The notes below the pieces were generated by a model, which saw only the letters and a program-made list of their open reading frames with translations, made no database searches and was not told where the DNA came from. The position numbers and the translations under genes are program-made. Shown here in pieces: positions 39,701-44,390 of a stretch of DNA of 64,000 nucleotides. Position 1 is the stretch's first letter. Every line of letters begins with the position of its first letter. This DNA comes from Stenotrophomonas rhizophila (GTDB taxonomy: Bacteria; Pseudomonadota; Gammaproteobacteria; Xanthomonadales; Xanthomonadaceae), in NCBI RefSeq assembly GCF_001704155.1, contig NZ_CP016294.1:291001-355000 (forward strand), written 5' to 3'.

Positions 39701-39712
39701 GTTTGTCAATGA
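24719..39712 (+). CDS. cdiA: CdiA-type contact-dependent inhibition exoprotein (giant filamentous hemagglutinin)
   Basis: 4997 residues from GTG 24719, preceded by AAAGGAAG. In order: an extended signal peptide (ESPR, MNRVYRLVFNRTLGVMQVAS) with cleavage near residue 63. TPS secretion domain at ~80-260 with the NPAGI motif. FHA-1 repeats at ~320-2600, including kilobase-scale duplications. A non-repetitive Tyr/Pro-containing region at ~2620-2800, where E. coli CdiA has its receptor-binding part. A Gly/Pro/Gln-rich linker at ~2953-3068. The conserved ETDPKF...WLSSDYLL segment near 3106. FHA-2 repeats at ~3230-4340. A pre-toxin domain ending in VENN at 4675-4678, then a 319-residue variable end. 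The 3' end is visibly less GC-rich than the repeats. A membrane protein gene overlaps the stop codon, so CDI rather than simple adhesion is the best reading. Confidence 0.92.
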   Translation: MNRVYRLVFNRTLGVMQVASELVTAPRGGCDARGGNTVATLRPVSFALWLALGWVGVVQPLSAQQSPSAGRIIADPNAPADQRPTVVSSANGTPQVNITTPSAAGVSRNQYQQFDVGAQGVILNNSRGDTQTQIGGWVQGNPWLATGTARVILNEINSSSPSQLNGYIEVAGARAQVIIANPAGIQIDGAGFLNASRVTLTTGTPIVSNGALEGYRVAGGAIRIAGAGLDASRTDYTDIITRSLQVNAGIWANQLQASLGNNVVSADNTAVTPQAADSGAPAFALDVGALGGMYANRIWLVGNEQGVGMRNAGKIGAQAGELVVTAEGRLENTGALHAQQDTRIKAAGGVANAGTLSAERELRVDTPADIDNSGGTLNARRLELNADALRNRAGSIEQVGAQALQLKGADVRNLQGQIGTVATTTPGEGAGNTGGTAPDSGSTPGTATGIPTPGTGTGTGTTPPPATTVPLAAGVLNIARTLDNDGGAIDATGVLQLDARSSLDNSGGTLGVDTLKVQGQALRNVGGTLEVQGATTARVATLDNSDGHMTLAQGAELHTQTLLNRGGSLAHGGSAASAWTIGTLDNRDGSIASNAASFGLGIGTLVNTRGSISHAGSDGLRLRADRLDGVGGTLATAGDLLLQLGTADHRNAQLIANQISLTAASFDNRGGRVLATGQQASSLNVQGTLDNGDGGTVASNGDLQISAAQLGNAGGTVQQAGSGSLRIDAANLQGQGGSMLSNGSLLLQGGTTNLRDGTTAAQRIDIHTNDLVTAGGSLTSAGPDALNLQVSRTLDNTGGLLGSNGAVAIEATTLINNGGKLVAAGTAASTLRASGLLQNQGGTLSSNGDLRIDADGLLNAGGSIDHAGDGTLQITASTVQGGEGSIASNGLLQLQAQALDVRKGSTRARQMDIRAGSLDNSHGTLLSLGEQALQLNVSGALLNDGGTLSANGAQQIDAGSLSNRSGELTSAGTADTRIVVAGTLDNHAGSLASNAAALQLQAGTLVNADGAISHAGSGGLSITTGRLDGQDGRIGTAGAVSLSAGAVDHRGASLAAAQLDLIAQSLDNRGGSIVGTGTAANTLQVADTLDNGDGGSLATNGDLTITAQTLGNAGGTIQQAGSGTLAIEVKTLQGTAGTLLSNGALRLEGDTLDLGKGTTSAQQIAIDSERLITGGGQLTAVGTGVLQVKARTLLDNSGGMLGSNGTVDIAAGSFINDHGKLIAAGEATSKIRVADTLDNGGGAISGNGSLHIDAALLRNAGGTVVASDALQLQGEELDLRDGAVGATDISVQAGNLDNSGGTLSSTGTAEMLLQVRDRLGNHGGTIAANGAQRIDAGTLSNRDGTLSSAGTANSQITVSGELDNAKGLIASNAAALAVNAGSLRNVEGTLNHAGTQGLTLGTGQLDGRDGTIVTAGDLSLTATDVDHRGATLQAVQIALDARSFDNRGGKLVATGTGANRLTVDATLDNGEQGVIASNGDLTVNAAVFGNAGGTVQQAGSGLLDINAATLNGTGGTLVSNGSLTLKGDDIDLRNATTSAQRIRIDSGNLTTAGGKLTATSTEALVLHARGQLDNSGGTVASNGALDLRAANLVNVAGTVQAAGTAASQLAIGQALDNRDGKVLVSGDLDIAAVSVNNQGGTLHSAGALSVGADGVLDNSNAGLIASGGDAYLRAGTLDNRAGSIEQAGDGQLQIETQALHGAGGRIVSNGALALQGETLDLTGGTTAARDIQITAGSLQNAGGTLSATGEQAMVLQVRDALGNNGGTIAANGAQQITAGSLSNVDGTLSSAGSANTRIEVTGQLDNTRGTVASNASALHLQAGSLVNTAGRIAQAGNGGLTLQTGSLSGQQGSIATAGALILRAGDVDHRDATLSASQLDIVATGFDNRGGTVLSGGSGASTIAVQGSLDNGNNGTLASNGDLQITASTLGNAGGTVQQAGTGSLAINAGTLNGQGGKLLSNGSLHLQGENTDLRNGTTAAQRITVQTGNLTTAGGSLTAAGTDVLALNVRGRLDNTAGTLASNGALDLHAAQFTNNQGTVQAAGTGSSQVAIGGALENRNGRILTGGAATVTAASVDNRAGILHTDGASALTLTVDGLLDNSAQGTINAGGSADIDAQSLNNAAGILAAGTGLQLDTTTQLNNAGGLIQAGTALQLGTAGMNNQAGRVIAGTVDLNTHGQALDNRAGTVASLTGVTTLHTGLLDNSGGLLQSAGNLRIDTAGQALLNTNANGNGINSSGALEIASGTFDNRAGAVFGQGAITVNASSVDNSDGGSLQGANDLTLRAQQLNNAGGAISVGRNADLLLPGVLDNRSGLVAAAGTLTVQAASVDNRNTLSGPNGPALGLQGKQLLLTSGSLDNQQGQVLADNLKVQLSNQLNNAGGLVSASQTSEIRADSIANAGGTLVAGTSQFIHTREITGDGKLLSQGDMTLELGQSHTNTGELAANGTLTLAIQGNLDNLGKLQGANVNISAGNVYNAATGEISSVGLTRLVAGGELVNRGLLDGRTTHIDAGTLTNIGTGRIYGDRIAINAGTLNNVAENVGGAQRSATIAARQRLDLGVGVLTNSGQGLIFSDGDAVIGGGLNGLNAVGTAQRIDNLSSTIEIAGNLDINALAVNNIRENVVVQRQTTVHDTVTLNQPTWFKNGDNEGRLRETSNFQPLEIYYLNPADILEDTAYITPDGQQIRKAVVRLTPNTSAYYFARGGLYGARGERARLNVQDGTVVIYYVGRADNRSNPDQLGAGAEDPFHELSKPQPGSPAFRYESDTLAYSNAYGTCTTNCVQLITYPDYDNPDAMLINMQRHPERTSGNEKYRLATRTTVEDVVVSAGADAVINAGGRININTNALRNEYASIAAGGNLEIHGLTQDASVINTARKLERTHSFNNVSVTYGGSSSPWSAAPISEQVGVLGAGLVAGGKLVVDVGTLRNENNGSDAPNVRDGSSMANLNNGGPGAGSVGPGAGAVQGPGQATGQGAGPVAAQGPGAATAAQGHNGSAVQGPGTTGAQLADAATAQGPGQVGSAGPGSGTVQDVSATQAAQATAAGPSAAQGGSHAGSGSNAALDRKQAVAAAGNDPHVVVTTAPNASAPSASLFNVDANRGSYLVETDPKFANYRSWLSSDYLLQRAGYEPSQTQKRLGDGFYEQKLVREQIGELTGRRFLDGYASDEDQYRALLEAGATVAGEWGLRPGVALTAEQMARLTSDIVWLVEQDVTLADGSTARALVPQVYLRVMPGDLDHNGALLAGADVDIKLRGDLVSNGSIAGRQLVSIDAGNIRNIGGGQISGQQIGLKAAGQIDIIGSTVTATDVLALKAGGDITVASTTHEWQDKGDLLTQHTTTLDRVAGLYVTNTDGAGVLSVNAGGNVELRAAQLANAGADGLTAIVAGGDINLTAVTQQSSVALTHDSGNFNKQSQVTHIGTTITGAGDVALRAGNDLNLAAANVSAANALVAQAGRDINSIAVLDTQSIDSSAKSRNHSREVSAADAYVLGNQLSGGEGVALQAGRDLTLQATTVASSDGGVVLSAGRDVTLSTAQETHDLVVDEFTRKKKTLSTTTTTTHDQSSTSYAVGTTVTGKTVDILAGNNVGISGSTVLADNDLRIAAANNVTIESAQDTFNEAHSFNQKKSGITGGFANGVASVGYSSARSNTESALQSTTQVGSAVGSMNGNVQISAGNQLTLAASDVAAGQDLTLIGKDINLVARQDTVDTQNSQSSKSSGFSMGVTYDPTKAYRSARDSTTDGMADSGSTMGDITRNAEGTAAGVRAATTSVVVSGGSQRASGNQTHSTSDARVAQLSAGGDLTLIANGGSITSQGAQMSAEGDALLLATKDIVFGVAHNTESSTNQSSGKGWGFANNTSGLPFGTNNSRGEGTGQSDTITGTQLSAGGGVRMATTEGDITLTAANLVAEKDVTIWAAGNLTVQSGQDTVRNANTADSKAIGTVQISDTEKFAGWHRQQHEDDSGMVSQVASTIGSLGGNVNLGAGGKYTQIASNVVAAQDVNITAAEIELLTADETGYNSQSDKDLKIGVFARIKSPFIDLINNVDAARQSDGRLQAMQGMAAGANAYQAGSAIASAAKGAGSGALFSAEAGIGFKSASSSADGSSTVSRGSTIQGGRNVNLTSTSGDIHVVQGNLSAGNKLALDSARDILLEAGQANLQNRSKSNNAGAEVGVGVSVGAQTGVYVYAEASVGSSKSNAESNTWQNTTLTGSNISLKAKGDTTMRGASATADRIDVRTGGTLTIESLQDIAESMSKDSQVGGRVQVSIGTAWDASGYASAAKANGSYKGVGQQSGLFAGDGGYHVDAGHVNLVGGAIASTNAANSELSAETFTFTDLKNEMDYRASSASISGGFGHKATGEGANQNAAGQLKDIGSNVANGKFGNVEGTNFSGGVPMTSNGSDSSNTYATLTEGNITIGGRKVTAAELGVNTDAGKAHEAINALPDLQKLMKEQQAMSSAAGTVVATSKQIAGDVAAAKTKAATEAYLASLPSKEDRDKFLATSPEAQREILSARDDYKEAQKWATGGAYGRALDAVTTAIVGSVSGQSGGQVASNALAPYAANFIGGQFDPNHGDNPDATLQLISHAVLGALLAEANGGTAANGAAAAAGGELAAKFIIDQLYKGDVGGLSEQDKQMVLALSQAVGALAGSMGGNGIEGAAAGANIAQNSVENNYLSAKDVEILSEKLKRCDAKDDACRNAVVAEAQQRSDVNSAKLKACATTQCVDAIMPELFDGARHFGKLYRADNADDNEEKLAFGAISDIETKGLLIAANMAAGLPQFNSATTTREQFLRNVDASAYTPGTPGTKFQQIFDGYEWAFGTTKQPHEYSTTSNACMGQPFSTCGTPASQFDALRRYAGPGTDGKGLASNGVVSYLSIMGLSLGYVTHLIDPSTSSLINITVPGAHALDPGFVIRQIIPTGNGGFNVETTGWGTGSSPMFNSNSWADDQVWGPNTDKIGSEVNSYKLPWLPGAPPAKCWPSIIDGKKVEVCQ
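26495..31060 (+). repeat. Four ~1.1-1.3 kb internal repeats in cdiA
   Basis: The short FHA repeats are organised in a higher-order unit. The same landmark (AGCAA[CT]GC encoding SNA) occurs at 26495, 27695, 28829 and 30155, and a second landmark (CAA[CT]GC in LGNAGGT or FGNAGGT followed by VQQAG or IQQAG) at 26851, 28051, 29185 and 30511. The spacings for both are 1200, 1134 and 1326 bp, all multiples of three. The copies are diverged but collinear. The end of the fourth copy is approximate. Confidence 0.8.
38741..39709 (+). other. CdiA-CT: VENN motif, entry region and toxin domain
   Basis: Encodes residues 4675-4997. VENN is followed by a helical segment with four Cys (pattern CDAKDDAC then CATTQC), the likely translocation part of a CdiA-CT. 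The terminal toxin core, about residues 4854-4975, runs from SQFDALRRY through PGAHALDPGFVIRQI to VETTGWGTG and VWGPNTDKIGSEV. I cannot assign it to a known nuclease, deaminase, lipase or pore family; no GxSxG or HNH motif is present. A moderately hydrophobic stretch (VVSYLSIMGLSLGYV) lies inside it. The paired immunity protein is membrane-embedded, which hints at action at the inner membrane. Confidence 0.7.
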
Positions 39713-40158
39713 GTGCTTGGAACCTGCCTGCCAGGATGCTTGCAGTGCCACTGAGCACTGCAGTGGCCAGTTGCATGTTCTTTCTGATCCCTGTCATGTC
39801 CTCGAGCGGAACGTCTGTGCATGGTGCACTGCCTGTGTTGGGCATTTTCCTGATCATAGGTGCCATCATTGGCTTGATCGTGGGATGTCCACTTGTCTTG
39901 CTGGTCGACGGCATTTTCCCCAGATGGCCCCCCAGGTACATCGTTTTTGGAGCTGCCGGGGCTTTGGTGGGCTGGCTAGTCCTGGAGGGTGGGTTCGCGC
40001 GCGGTGCCTGGGAAGCAATTTGGTCCAATCCGAAATTCTGGGTTGACTGGGCACCCAGGCGACTCATCCTCTTCTCGCTCATCGGCGTAATGAGCGGCCT
40101 TCTTTACACCGCGTTTGTCTGGTTCATTGATCGCGCAATCCCTCGTGACACCAGGTAG
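39709..40158 (+). CDS. cdiI: Candidate CdiI immunity protein, four-helix membrane protein
   Basis: 149 residues. ATG 39709 overlaps the cdiA stop (ATGA), the tightest possible coupling; a TTG two codons earlier is less likely. Four predicted membrane helices lie at about residues 10-28, 40-65, 77-95 and 116-136, with a short charged C-terminus (DRAIPRDTR). No family is recognised. Position, overlap and lower GC equal to the CdiA-CT identify it as the cognate immunity protein. Multi-helix CdiI proteins are known to protect against pore-forming or membrane-acting CdiA-CTs, so the same is inferred here. The gene symbol is by position only. Confidence 0.75.
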   Translation: MSAWNLPARMLAVPLSTAVASCMFFLIPVMSSSGTSVHGALPVLGIFLIIGAIIGLIVGCPLVLLVDGIFPRWPPRYIVFGAAGALVGWLVLEGGFARGAWEAIWSNPKFWVDWAPRRLILFSLIGVMSGLLYTAFVWFIDRAIPRDTR

Positions 40159-40175
40159 CTCGTAGAATGCGCCTT

Positions 40176-40250
40176 GCGCAGCCGCTGGCCACGTGGCTGC
40201 CCTCCCCGATCCAAAACGTGCGCAACCCGGTGAGCATCGTGTTGCACTAC
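40176..40250 (+). pseudogene. Diverged fragment of the downstream amidase gene
   Basis: The translation QPLATWLPSPIQNVRNPVSI continues with VLHY and matches 18 of 24 residues of the amidase encoded at 40758 (its residues ~27-50), with the nucleotide match around 85 percent by eye. An ATG at 40167 opens a 67-codon frame, but similarity stops after 40250 and the metal-binding His pair is degraded (HY instead of HH). The signal-peptide part is missing. It is a remnant, probably left by recombination between loci that carry this amidase behind cdiI. Confidence 0.75.
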
Positions 40251-40293
40251 GATTTCTGCCTCGCCACGACTATCCATCCTTTCAGGCAGCCGA

Positions 40294-40590
40294 ATGAAGA
40301 GCCTGATCAACATCGTCTACTACGTCGGTTGGATCGTTTGCGCGGCGCTGTTCCATGCGGTGGCCTATAACAGATACACGTCTGGAGCCCTCGGCCTGTT
40401 TGACGTCTACGATCTGAACCCGGAGCGTGCGCTGCAGGTTGTTCAGGCAGGCGTGGTGGTGCTGTTGATCCAGACAATGGCGATCATCATCAGGATCACC
40501 GATTGGAGGAGGGCGCGAATCCTTGAGATTGCACTGGCCCTCCTTGCATGGCTGCCATTCCTCTACAACCTGTCGTTCGTTCGGGGTTGA
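40294..40590 (+). CDS. Small membrane protein, possible orphan immunity protein
   Basis: 98 residues with three hydrophobic segments (about residues 4-24, 48-68 and 75-93). No family recognised and only a weak ribosome binding site. It sits behind an amidase gene fragment and before the intact amidase gene, where displaced CDI cassettes are expected to leave orphan immunity genes. No matching toxin remnant is seen, so the role is a guess from size, topology and place. The 167 bp after it hold no other gene that I can see. Confidence 0.5.
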   Translation: MKSLINIVYYVGWIVCAALFHAVAYNRYTSGALGLFDVYDLNPERALQVVQAGVVVLLIQTMAIIIRITDWRRARILEIALALLAWLPFLYNLSFVRG

Positions 40591-40757
40591 GAAGGAAGAA
40601 AGTTCAGGGCCACGGGGAACGCACGGCGTCGTTCATCACCCGCGCAGGCACGTGGACACCGAATCTGTGCGGGTGAGACTTCGCGATCCAGGACTCGCAT
40701 CCTCGTCGTGAGGCCAGGACCCGCGCAACCCGCTCTCGAATCAAGCACAATCGGGTG

Positions 40758-41495
40758 ATGCGCCAAGTCCGCCACCCGCTCGTGCTGCTCGCCACCCTCC
40801 TGCTTGCCGCGTGCGCCAGCACCGACGTGCGCAGCCCGCTCGCCACGTGGGTGCCTTCGCCAAACCACAACGTGCGCAACCCGGTCATCATCGTGCTGCA
40901 CCACACGGACCAGGACAGCGTGCAACAGAGCCTGTACACCCTGCGTACCGCCAACAGCGGTGGCAAGGTCAGTGCGCATTACCTGGTGGGCTCGGATGGC
41001 CGCCTCTACCAGCTGGTGGCCGACAACCGCCGTGCCTGGCATGCCGGCGGCGGCCGCTGGGGCACCATCACCGACCTCAACTCCGCGTCGATCGGCATCG
41101 AGATCGACAACGACGGCAGCAGTCCATTTGCCGCGGACCAGATCGCCGCGTTGATCCGCCTGCTGGACGATCTGTGCACCCGTCTGAACATCCCGCGCAC
41201 CCAGATCATCGCCCACGCCGATCTGGCACCGGCCCGCAAGCAGGACCCCAGCCGCTACTTCCCGTGGCAGCAGCTGGCCGAAGCAGGTTTCGGCGTCTGG
41301 CCCCGCGCCAGTGACGGCCCGGCGCCGGAGGGCTTCGACCCGTGGCTGGCCCTGCAGGCGTTCGGCTACCCGCTTGACGACCGCGCCGCCGCCGCCGGCG
41401 CCTTCCACCGCCGTTTCCGTGGCCGCGACGACCTGCCGCCCACGCTCGACGTCGATGACGCCCGCATCCTGCATTCGCTGCTCCTGCAGCGGTAG
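40758..41495 (+). CDS. AmpD/AmiD-like N-acetylmuramoyl-L-alanine amidase, lipoprotein
   Basis: 245 residues from ATG 40758. LLLAACAST is a lipobox, so the enzyme is probably anchored in the outer membrane facing the periplasm. The amidase_2 domain shows the zinc ligands: His of VLHHTD, His of IIAHADLAP and Asp of KQDPSRY. The last ~60 residues resemble a peptidoglycan-binding helix bundle (FDPWLALQAFGYPL). It cleaves the bond between muramic acid and the stem peptide; periplasmic AmpD homologues affect AmpC-type beta-lactamase induction in related bacteria. Its stop codon TAG is part of a GTAG palindrome. mltA follows. Confidence 0.88.
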   Translation: MRQVRHPLVLLATLLLAACASTDVRSPLATWVPSPNHNVRNPVIIVLHHTDQDSVQQSLYTLRTANSGGKVSAHYLVGSDGRLYQLVADNRRAWHAGGGRWGTITDLNSASIGIEIDNDGSSPFAADQIAALIRLLDDLCTRLNIPRTQIIAHADLAPARKQDPSRYFPWQQLAEAGFGVWPRASDGPAPEGFDPWLALQAFGYPLDDRAAAAGAFHRRFRGRDDLPPTLDVDDARILHSLLLQR

Positions 41496-41514
41496 AGCGG
41501 CCGGTTGGTCAGCT
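41492..41514 (+). repeat. SMAG-like element overlapping the amidase stop codon
   Basis: GTAG at 41492-41495 supplies the TAG stop of the amidase gene and is followed by an imperfect stem (AGCGGCC-GGTT-GGTCAGCT) of the type seen at the other GTAG elements. Confidence 0.5.
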
Positions 41515-41566
41515 GCTTCAGCAACCCCCTACAATCAATCGCTGATACCGCCCAGAACGAGCATCC

Positions 41567-42739
41567 ATGAAGGCCAAGCGCATCACCGCTGCAATCAGGC
41601 ACCCTGCCTTGACCCTTCTAGGTCTGTCCCTGCTGACCGCCTGCAGCGTCAGCACTCCCAAGTCCGATGCGCCGCCGTCTGCAAGTCCCGCCACCTACGC
41701 AAAGGCGGACTGGAAAGCGCTCCCCGCCGTCAGCGACAGCGACCTGCAGGCCGGCTTCAGCGCCTGGCGCAGCGCCTGCCCGCGGCTGAAGAGCGACGCC
41801 ACCTGGGCGCCCACCTGCGTGGCGGCTGCCAACATCGCCAACACCCCAACGGCCATCCGCCAGTTCCTGCAGGACCATCTGGAGGTCTATTCGCTGCGTG
41901 CCGGTGGCCACCGCGCCGATGGGCTGATCACCGGCTACTACGAGCCGGTGTACAGCGGCAGCCTCATCCGCACTGCCAGGACGTCCGTACCGGTCTACGG
42001 CGTGCCGACCGACATGGTCAGCGTGCAGCTCGATGACCTGTACCCGGAACTCAAAGGCAAGCGCCTGCGCGGCCGCGTGGAAGGCCGCGTGCTTCGCCCC
42101 TACGACGACGCAGCAAAGATCTTCGCCAAGGGCGTCAACGCGCCCGTGCTGGCCTGGCTGTCCAACCCGATGGACCTGCAGTTCCTGCAGATACAGGGTT
42201 CGGGCCGGATCCGCCTGGACGACGGCCGCCAGCTGCGCATCGCGTACGCCGACCAGAACGGCCATCCCTACCGCCCGATCGGCCGCTGGCTGGTGGAGCA
42301 GGGTGAGCTGAAGAAGGAAGACGTCACCATGGACGCGATCCGCGCCTGGGCCGATGCGCACCCGCAGCGCGTGACCGAGCTGCTGGCCAGCAACCCCAGC
42401 TATGTGTTTTTCACCAAGGGGCCGGACGGCGACGAAGGTCCACGCGGCTCGTTGAACGTGCCACTTACCGCCGGCTACAGCGTGGCGGTGGACCGCACCG
42501 TGGTGCCACTGGGCAGCCTGCTGTGGCTGTCCACCACGCGCCCGGATGGCCGCCCGGTGGTGCGCCCGGTGGCCGCGCAGGACACCGGCGGCGCAATCGC
42601 CGGCGAAGTCCGCGCCGACCTGTACTGGGGCACGGGCGACGCCGCCGGCAAGCTGGCGGGGGACATGAAGCAGAAGGGCAACCTGTGGCTGCTGTGGCCG
42701 AAGGGTGCAGCACTGCCCCACACTCCCGTCGGCCGCTGA
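41567..42739 (+). CDS. mltA: Membrane-bound lytic murein transglycosylase A
   Basis: 390 residues with a lipobox (LLTACSVS, Cys near residue 27), so an outer-membrane lipoprotein. GLITGYYEPVYSGS starts the MltA domain, LQIQGSGRIRLDDG is the conserved middle motif, and VAAQDTGGAI contains the catalytic Asp of the 3D domain. It cuts glycan strands to 1,6-anhydro-muropeptides for recycling. It sits 71 bp after the amidase gene, so the two form a peptidoglycan turnover cluster. Confidence 0.93.
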   Translation: MKAKRITAAIRHPALTLLGLSLLTACSVSTPKSDAPPSASPATYAKADWKALPAVSDSDLQAGFSAWRSACPRLKSDATWAPTCVAAANIANTPTAIRQFLQDHLEVYSLRAGGHRADGLITGYYEPVYSGSLIRTARTSVPVYGVPTDMVSVQLDDLYPELKGKRLRGRVEGRVLRPYDDAAKIFAKGVNAPVLAWLSNPMDLQFLQIQGSGRIRLDDGRQLRIAYADQNGHPYRPIGRWLVEQGELKKEDVTMDAIRAWADAHPQRVTELLASNPSYVFFTKGPDGDEGPRGSLNVPLTAGYSVAVDRTVVPLGSLLWLSTTRPDGRPVVRPVAAQDTGGAIAGEVRADLYWGTGDAAGKLAGDMKQKGNLWLLWPKGAALPHTPVGR

Positions 42740-42749
42740 GGACACCCAC

Positions 42750-43292
42750 ATGGCACTTTGGTACCTGGTGGTCGGCGTGATGGTCCTGGAGATCGTGCTG
42801 CAACTGGCTTGGAGCCCGTTCTACTTCCGAACGGGCATCCGCCTGTTCAACGAGCGGATTCCCGCCACCGCGGAGATGCGCCACCGACTGGTGCTGAACT
42901 GCCTGGAGCGCGACGTGGCCACGTCGGACTGGATGCCGATGGTATTCCGTCCACTGCCGGATGGCCGCATGGCATTCCGCGAAAGCTTCTTCACCAGCTT
43001 CACCGGGCGCTACTACCCGGTAATGCGCGGCCTGGTGGTGGTGGACGCCAGGCGCAACCAGGTACGGGTGGAAGGTATCTGCAACTGGATGACCTTGGCC
43101 ATTGCGGTGCTGTGCGTGGCCATGCCGATGGTGGCCGCCTCCACCTGGCCGATGCTGATGATGCTGGGGTTGTTCGTGTACTGCTACTTCATCCAGCGCC
43201 GCCGCTACCACGCGGTTGCCGAGGCCCTGCGCGAACAGATGCGTATCGAGCTGCCGGAAGCGATCATGGCGTTGAGGCGCCGCACCCAGTAG
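42750..43292 (+). CDS. Conserved membrane protein of unknown function
   Basis: 180 residues from ATG 42750, 10 bp after mltA and probably on its transcript. One membrane helix at residues ~2-20, then a soluble stretch rich in Arg and aromatic residues (FRESFFTSFTGRYYPVM), then two helices at ~112-150 and a basic C-terminus. No domain recognised. Confidence 0.65.
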   Translation: MALWYLVVGVMVLEIVLQLAWSPFYFRTGIRLFNERIPATAEMRHRLVLNCLERDVATSDWMPMVFRPLPDGRMAFRESFFTSFTGRYYPVMRGLVVVDARRNQVRVEGICNWMTLAIAVLCVAMPMVAASTWPMLMMLGLFVYCYFIQRRRYHAVAEALREQMRIELPEAIMALRRRTQ

Positions 43293-43382
43293 AACTACTG
43301 CGCCCGGCGCAGTGATTCTGCGCAGGTAGCCGCCGCGCGCGAGGGCTAGCATTCCAGCTTCAAGCCCCCTCGAGTCATATCC

Positions 43383-44318
43383 ATGCACGAAGGACTGCTC
43401 AAAAGCTGGAACGCCGGCGCCACGCGCCAGGCCATCATCGCCTTCGTCGCACGGGTAACCCTGGAGGACGGCCCCGACTACGTGCCGCCGGCCGCACGGA
43501 TCGCTGTGTTCGACAACGACGGCTGCCTGTGGTGCGAGAAGCCCATGCCGATCCAGGCCGACTTCCTGTTGCGCCGCATTGCCGAACAGGCTGAAGCAGA
43601 CCCGTCGCTACGCGACCGGCAACCCTGGAAAGCCCTTCATGAAATGGACCAGGAGTGGCTGGGCGATGTCATCACCAAGCATTACGAAGGCGATGACACC
43701 ACGCTCAAGGAAATGGCGGCCGGCCTGCTTTCGGCCTATGCCGAAGATGACGTGGAGTCGTTCGCCAGCAAGGCCGACCAGTTCCTGCGCAGCGCGGAGA
43801 ACCCGGTGCTGAAACGCCCCTACCTGAAAACCGCCTACGCGCCCATGCGCGAGCTGCTGCAGTACCTGGAAGCCAATCAATTCACCAACTACATCGTGTC
43901 CGGTGGCGGACGCGATTTCATGCGGCCGATCACCCGCGAGCTGTACGGCGTTCCGCCCGAGCGCGTGGTCGGCACCACCGTCGCGCTGCAGTACCGCGAA
44001 GAAGACGGCATCGGCAAGGTGGTCCACACCTCGAAACTGGAGGTGTTCGATGATGGCCCCAACAAAGTGGTACGGATCTGGAGCCGGATTGGCGCGCGCC
44101 CGATCTTCGCTGCCGGCAACTCCAATGGCGACATCCAGATGCTGCAGTTCGCCACGCAGGGAAAGGGCGCCTCGCTGGCGTTGCTGGTTACCCACGATGA
44201 TGACGAGCGGGAAATTGCGTATACCTCGGGCGCCCAGAAGTCGGTGGCGCTGGCGAAGGAGCGCGGGTGGCCGCTGGTCAGTGTCCGGGAGGACTGGGCG
44301 AAGGTGTTCGTGGATTAG
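43383..44318 (+). CDS. HAD-superfamily phosphatase
   Basis: 311 residues. AVFDNDGCLW is HAD motif I (DxD nucleophile pair), YIVSGGGRDFM motif II, and FAAGNSNGDIQML motif IV, as in phosphoserine-phosphatase-like hydrolases. The all-helical cap lies between residues ~60 and 170. There is no signal peptide. Substrate unknown. It is separated from both neighbours by gaps of about 75-90 bp; the upstream gap contains the palindrome CTGCGC-CCG-GCGCAG at 43298-43312. Confidence 0.8.
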   Translation: MHEGLLKSWNAGATRQAIIAFVARVTLEDGPDYVPPAARIAVFDNDGCLWCEKPMPIQADFLLRRIAEQAEADPSLRDRQPWKALHEMDQEWLGDVITKHYEGDDTTLKEMAAGLLSAYAEDDVESFASKADQFLRSAENPVLKRPYLKTAYAPMRELLQYLEANQFTNYIVSGGGRDFMRPITRELYGVPPERVVGTTVALQYREEDGIGKVVHTSKLEVFDDGPNKVVRIWSRIGARPIFAAGNSNGDIQMLQFATQGKGASLALLVTHDDDEREIAYTSGAQKSVALAKERGWPLVSVREDWAKVFVD

Positions 44319-44373
44319 CGGCGGGCTGCGTGGCTGCGTGGTGCCGGACGGAAGGGGAAATAGACCCTCGTTT

Positions 44374-44390
44374 TGCACTACATTGGTGCA
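44374..44390 (+). promoter_or_regulatory. NtrC site directly before the ntrB start codon
   Basis: TGCACTACATTGGTGCA is a perfect NtrC dyad (TGCACTA-N3-TGGTGCA) and ends at the base before ATG 44391. It covers the place of the ribosome binding site. In E. coli a comparable site at glnL mediates repression by NtrC, so autoregulation of ntrBC is inferred. Confidence 0.85.

Noticed and set aside
40167-40370. 67-codon ORF as a separate gene
   Set aside because: Only its first third resembles a protein (the amidase fragment); the rest is the out-of-frame reading of the small membrane ORF region.
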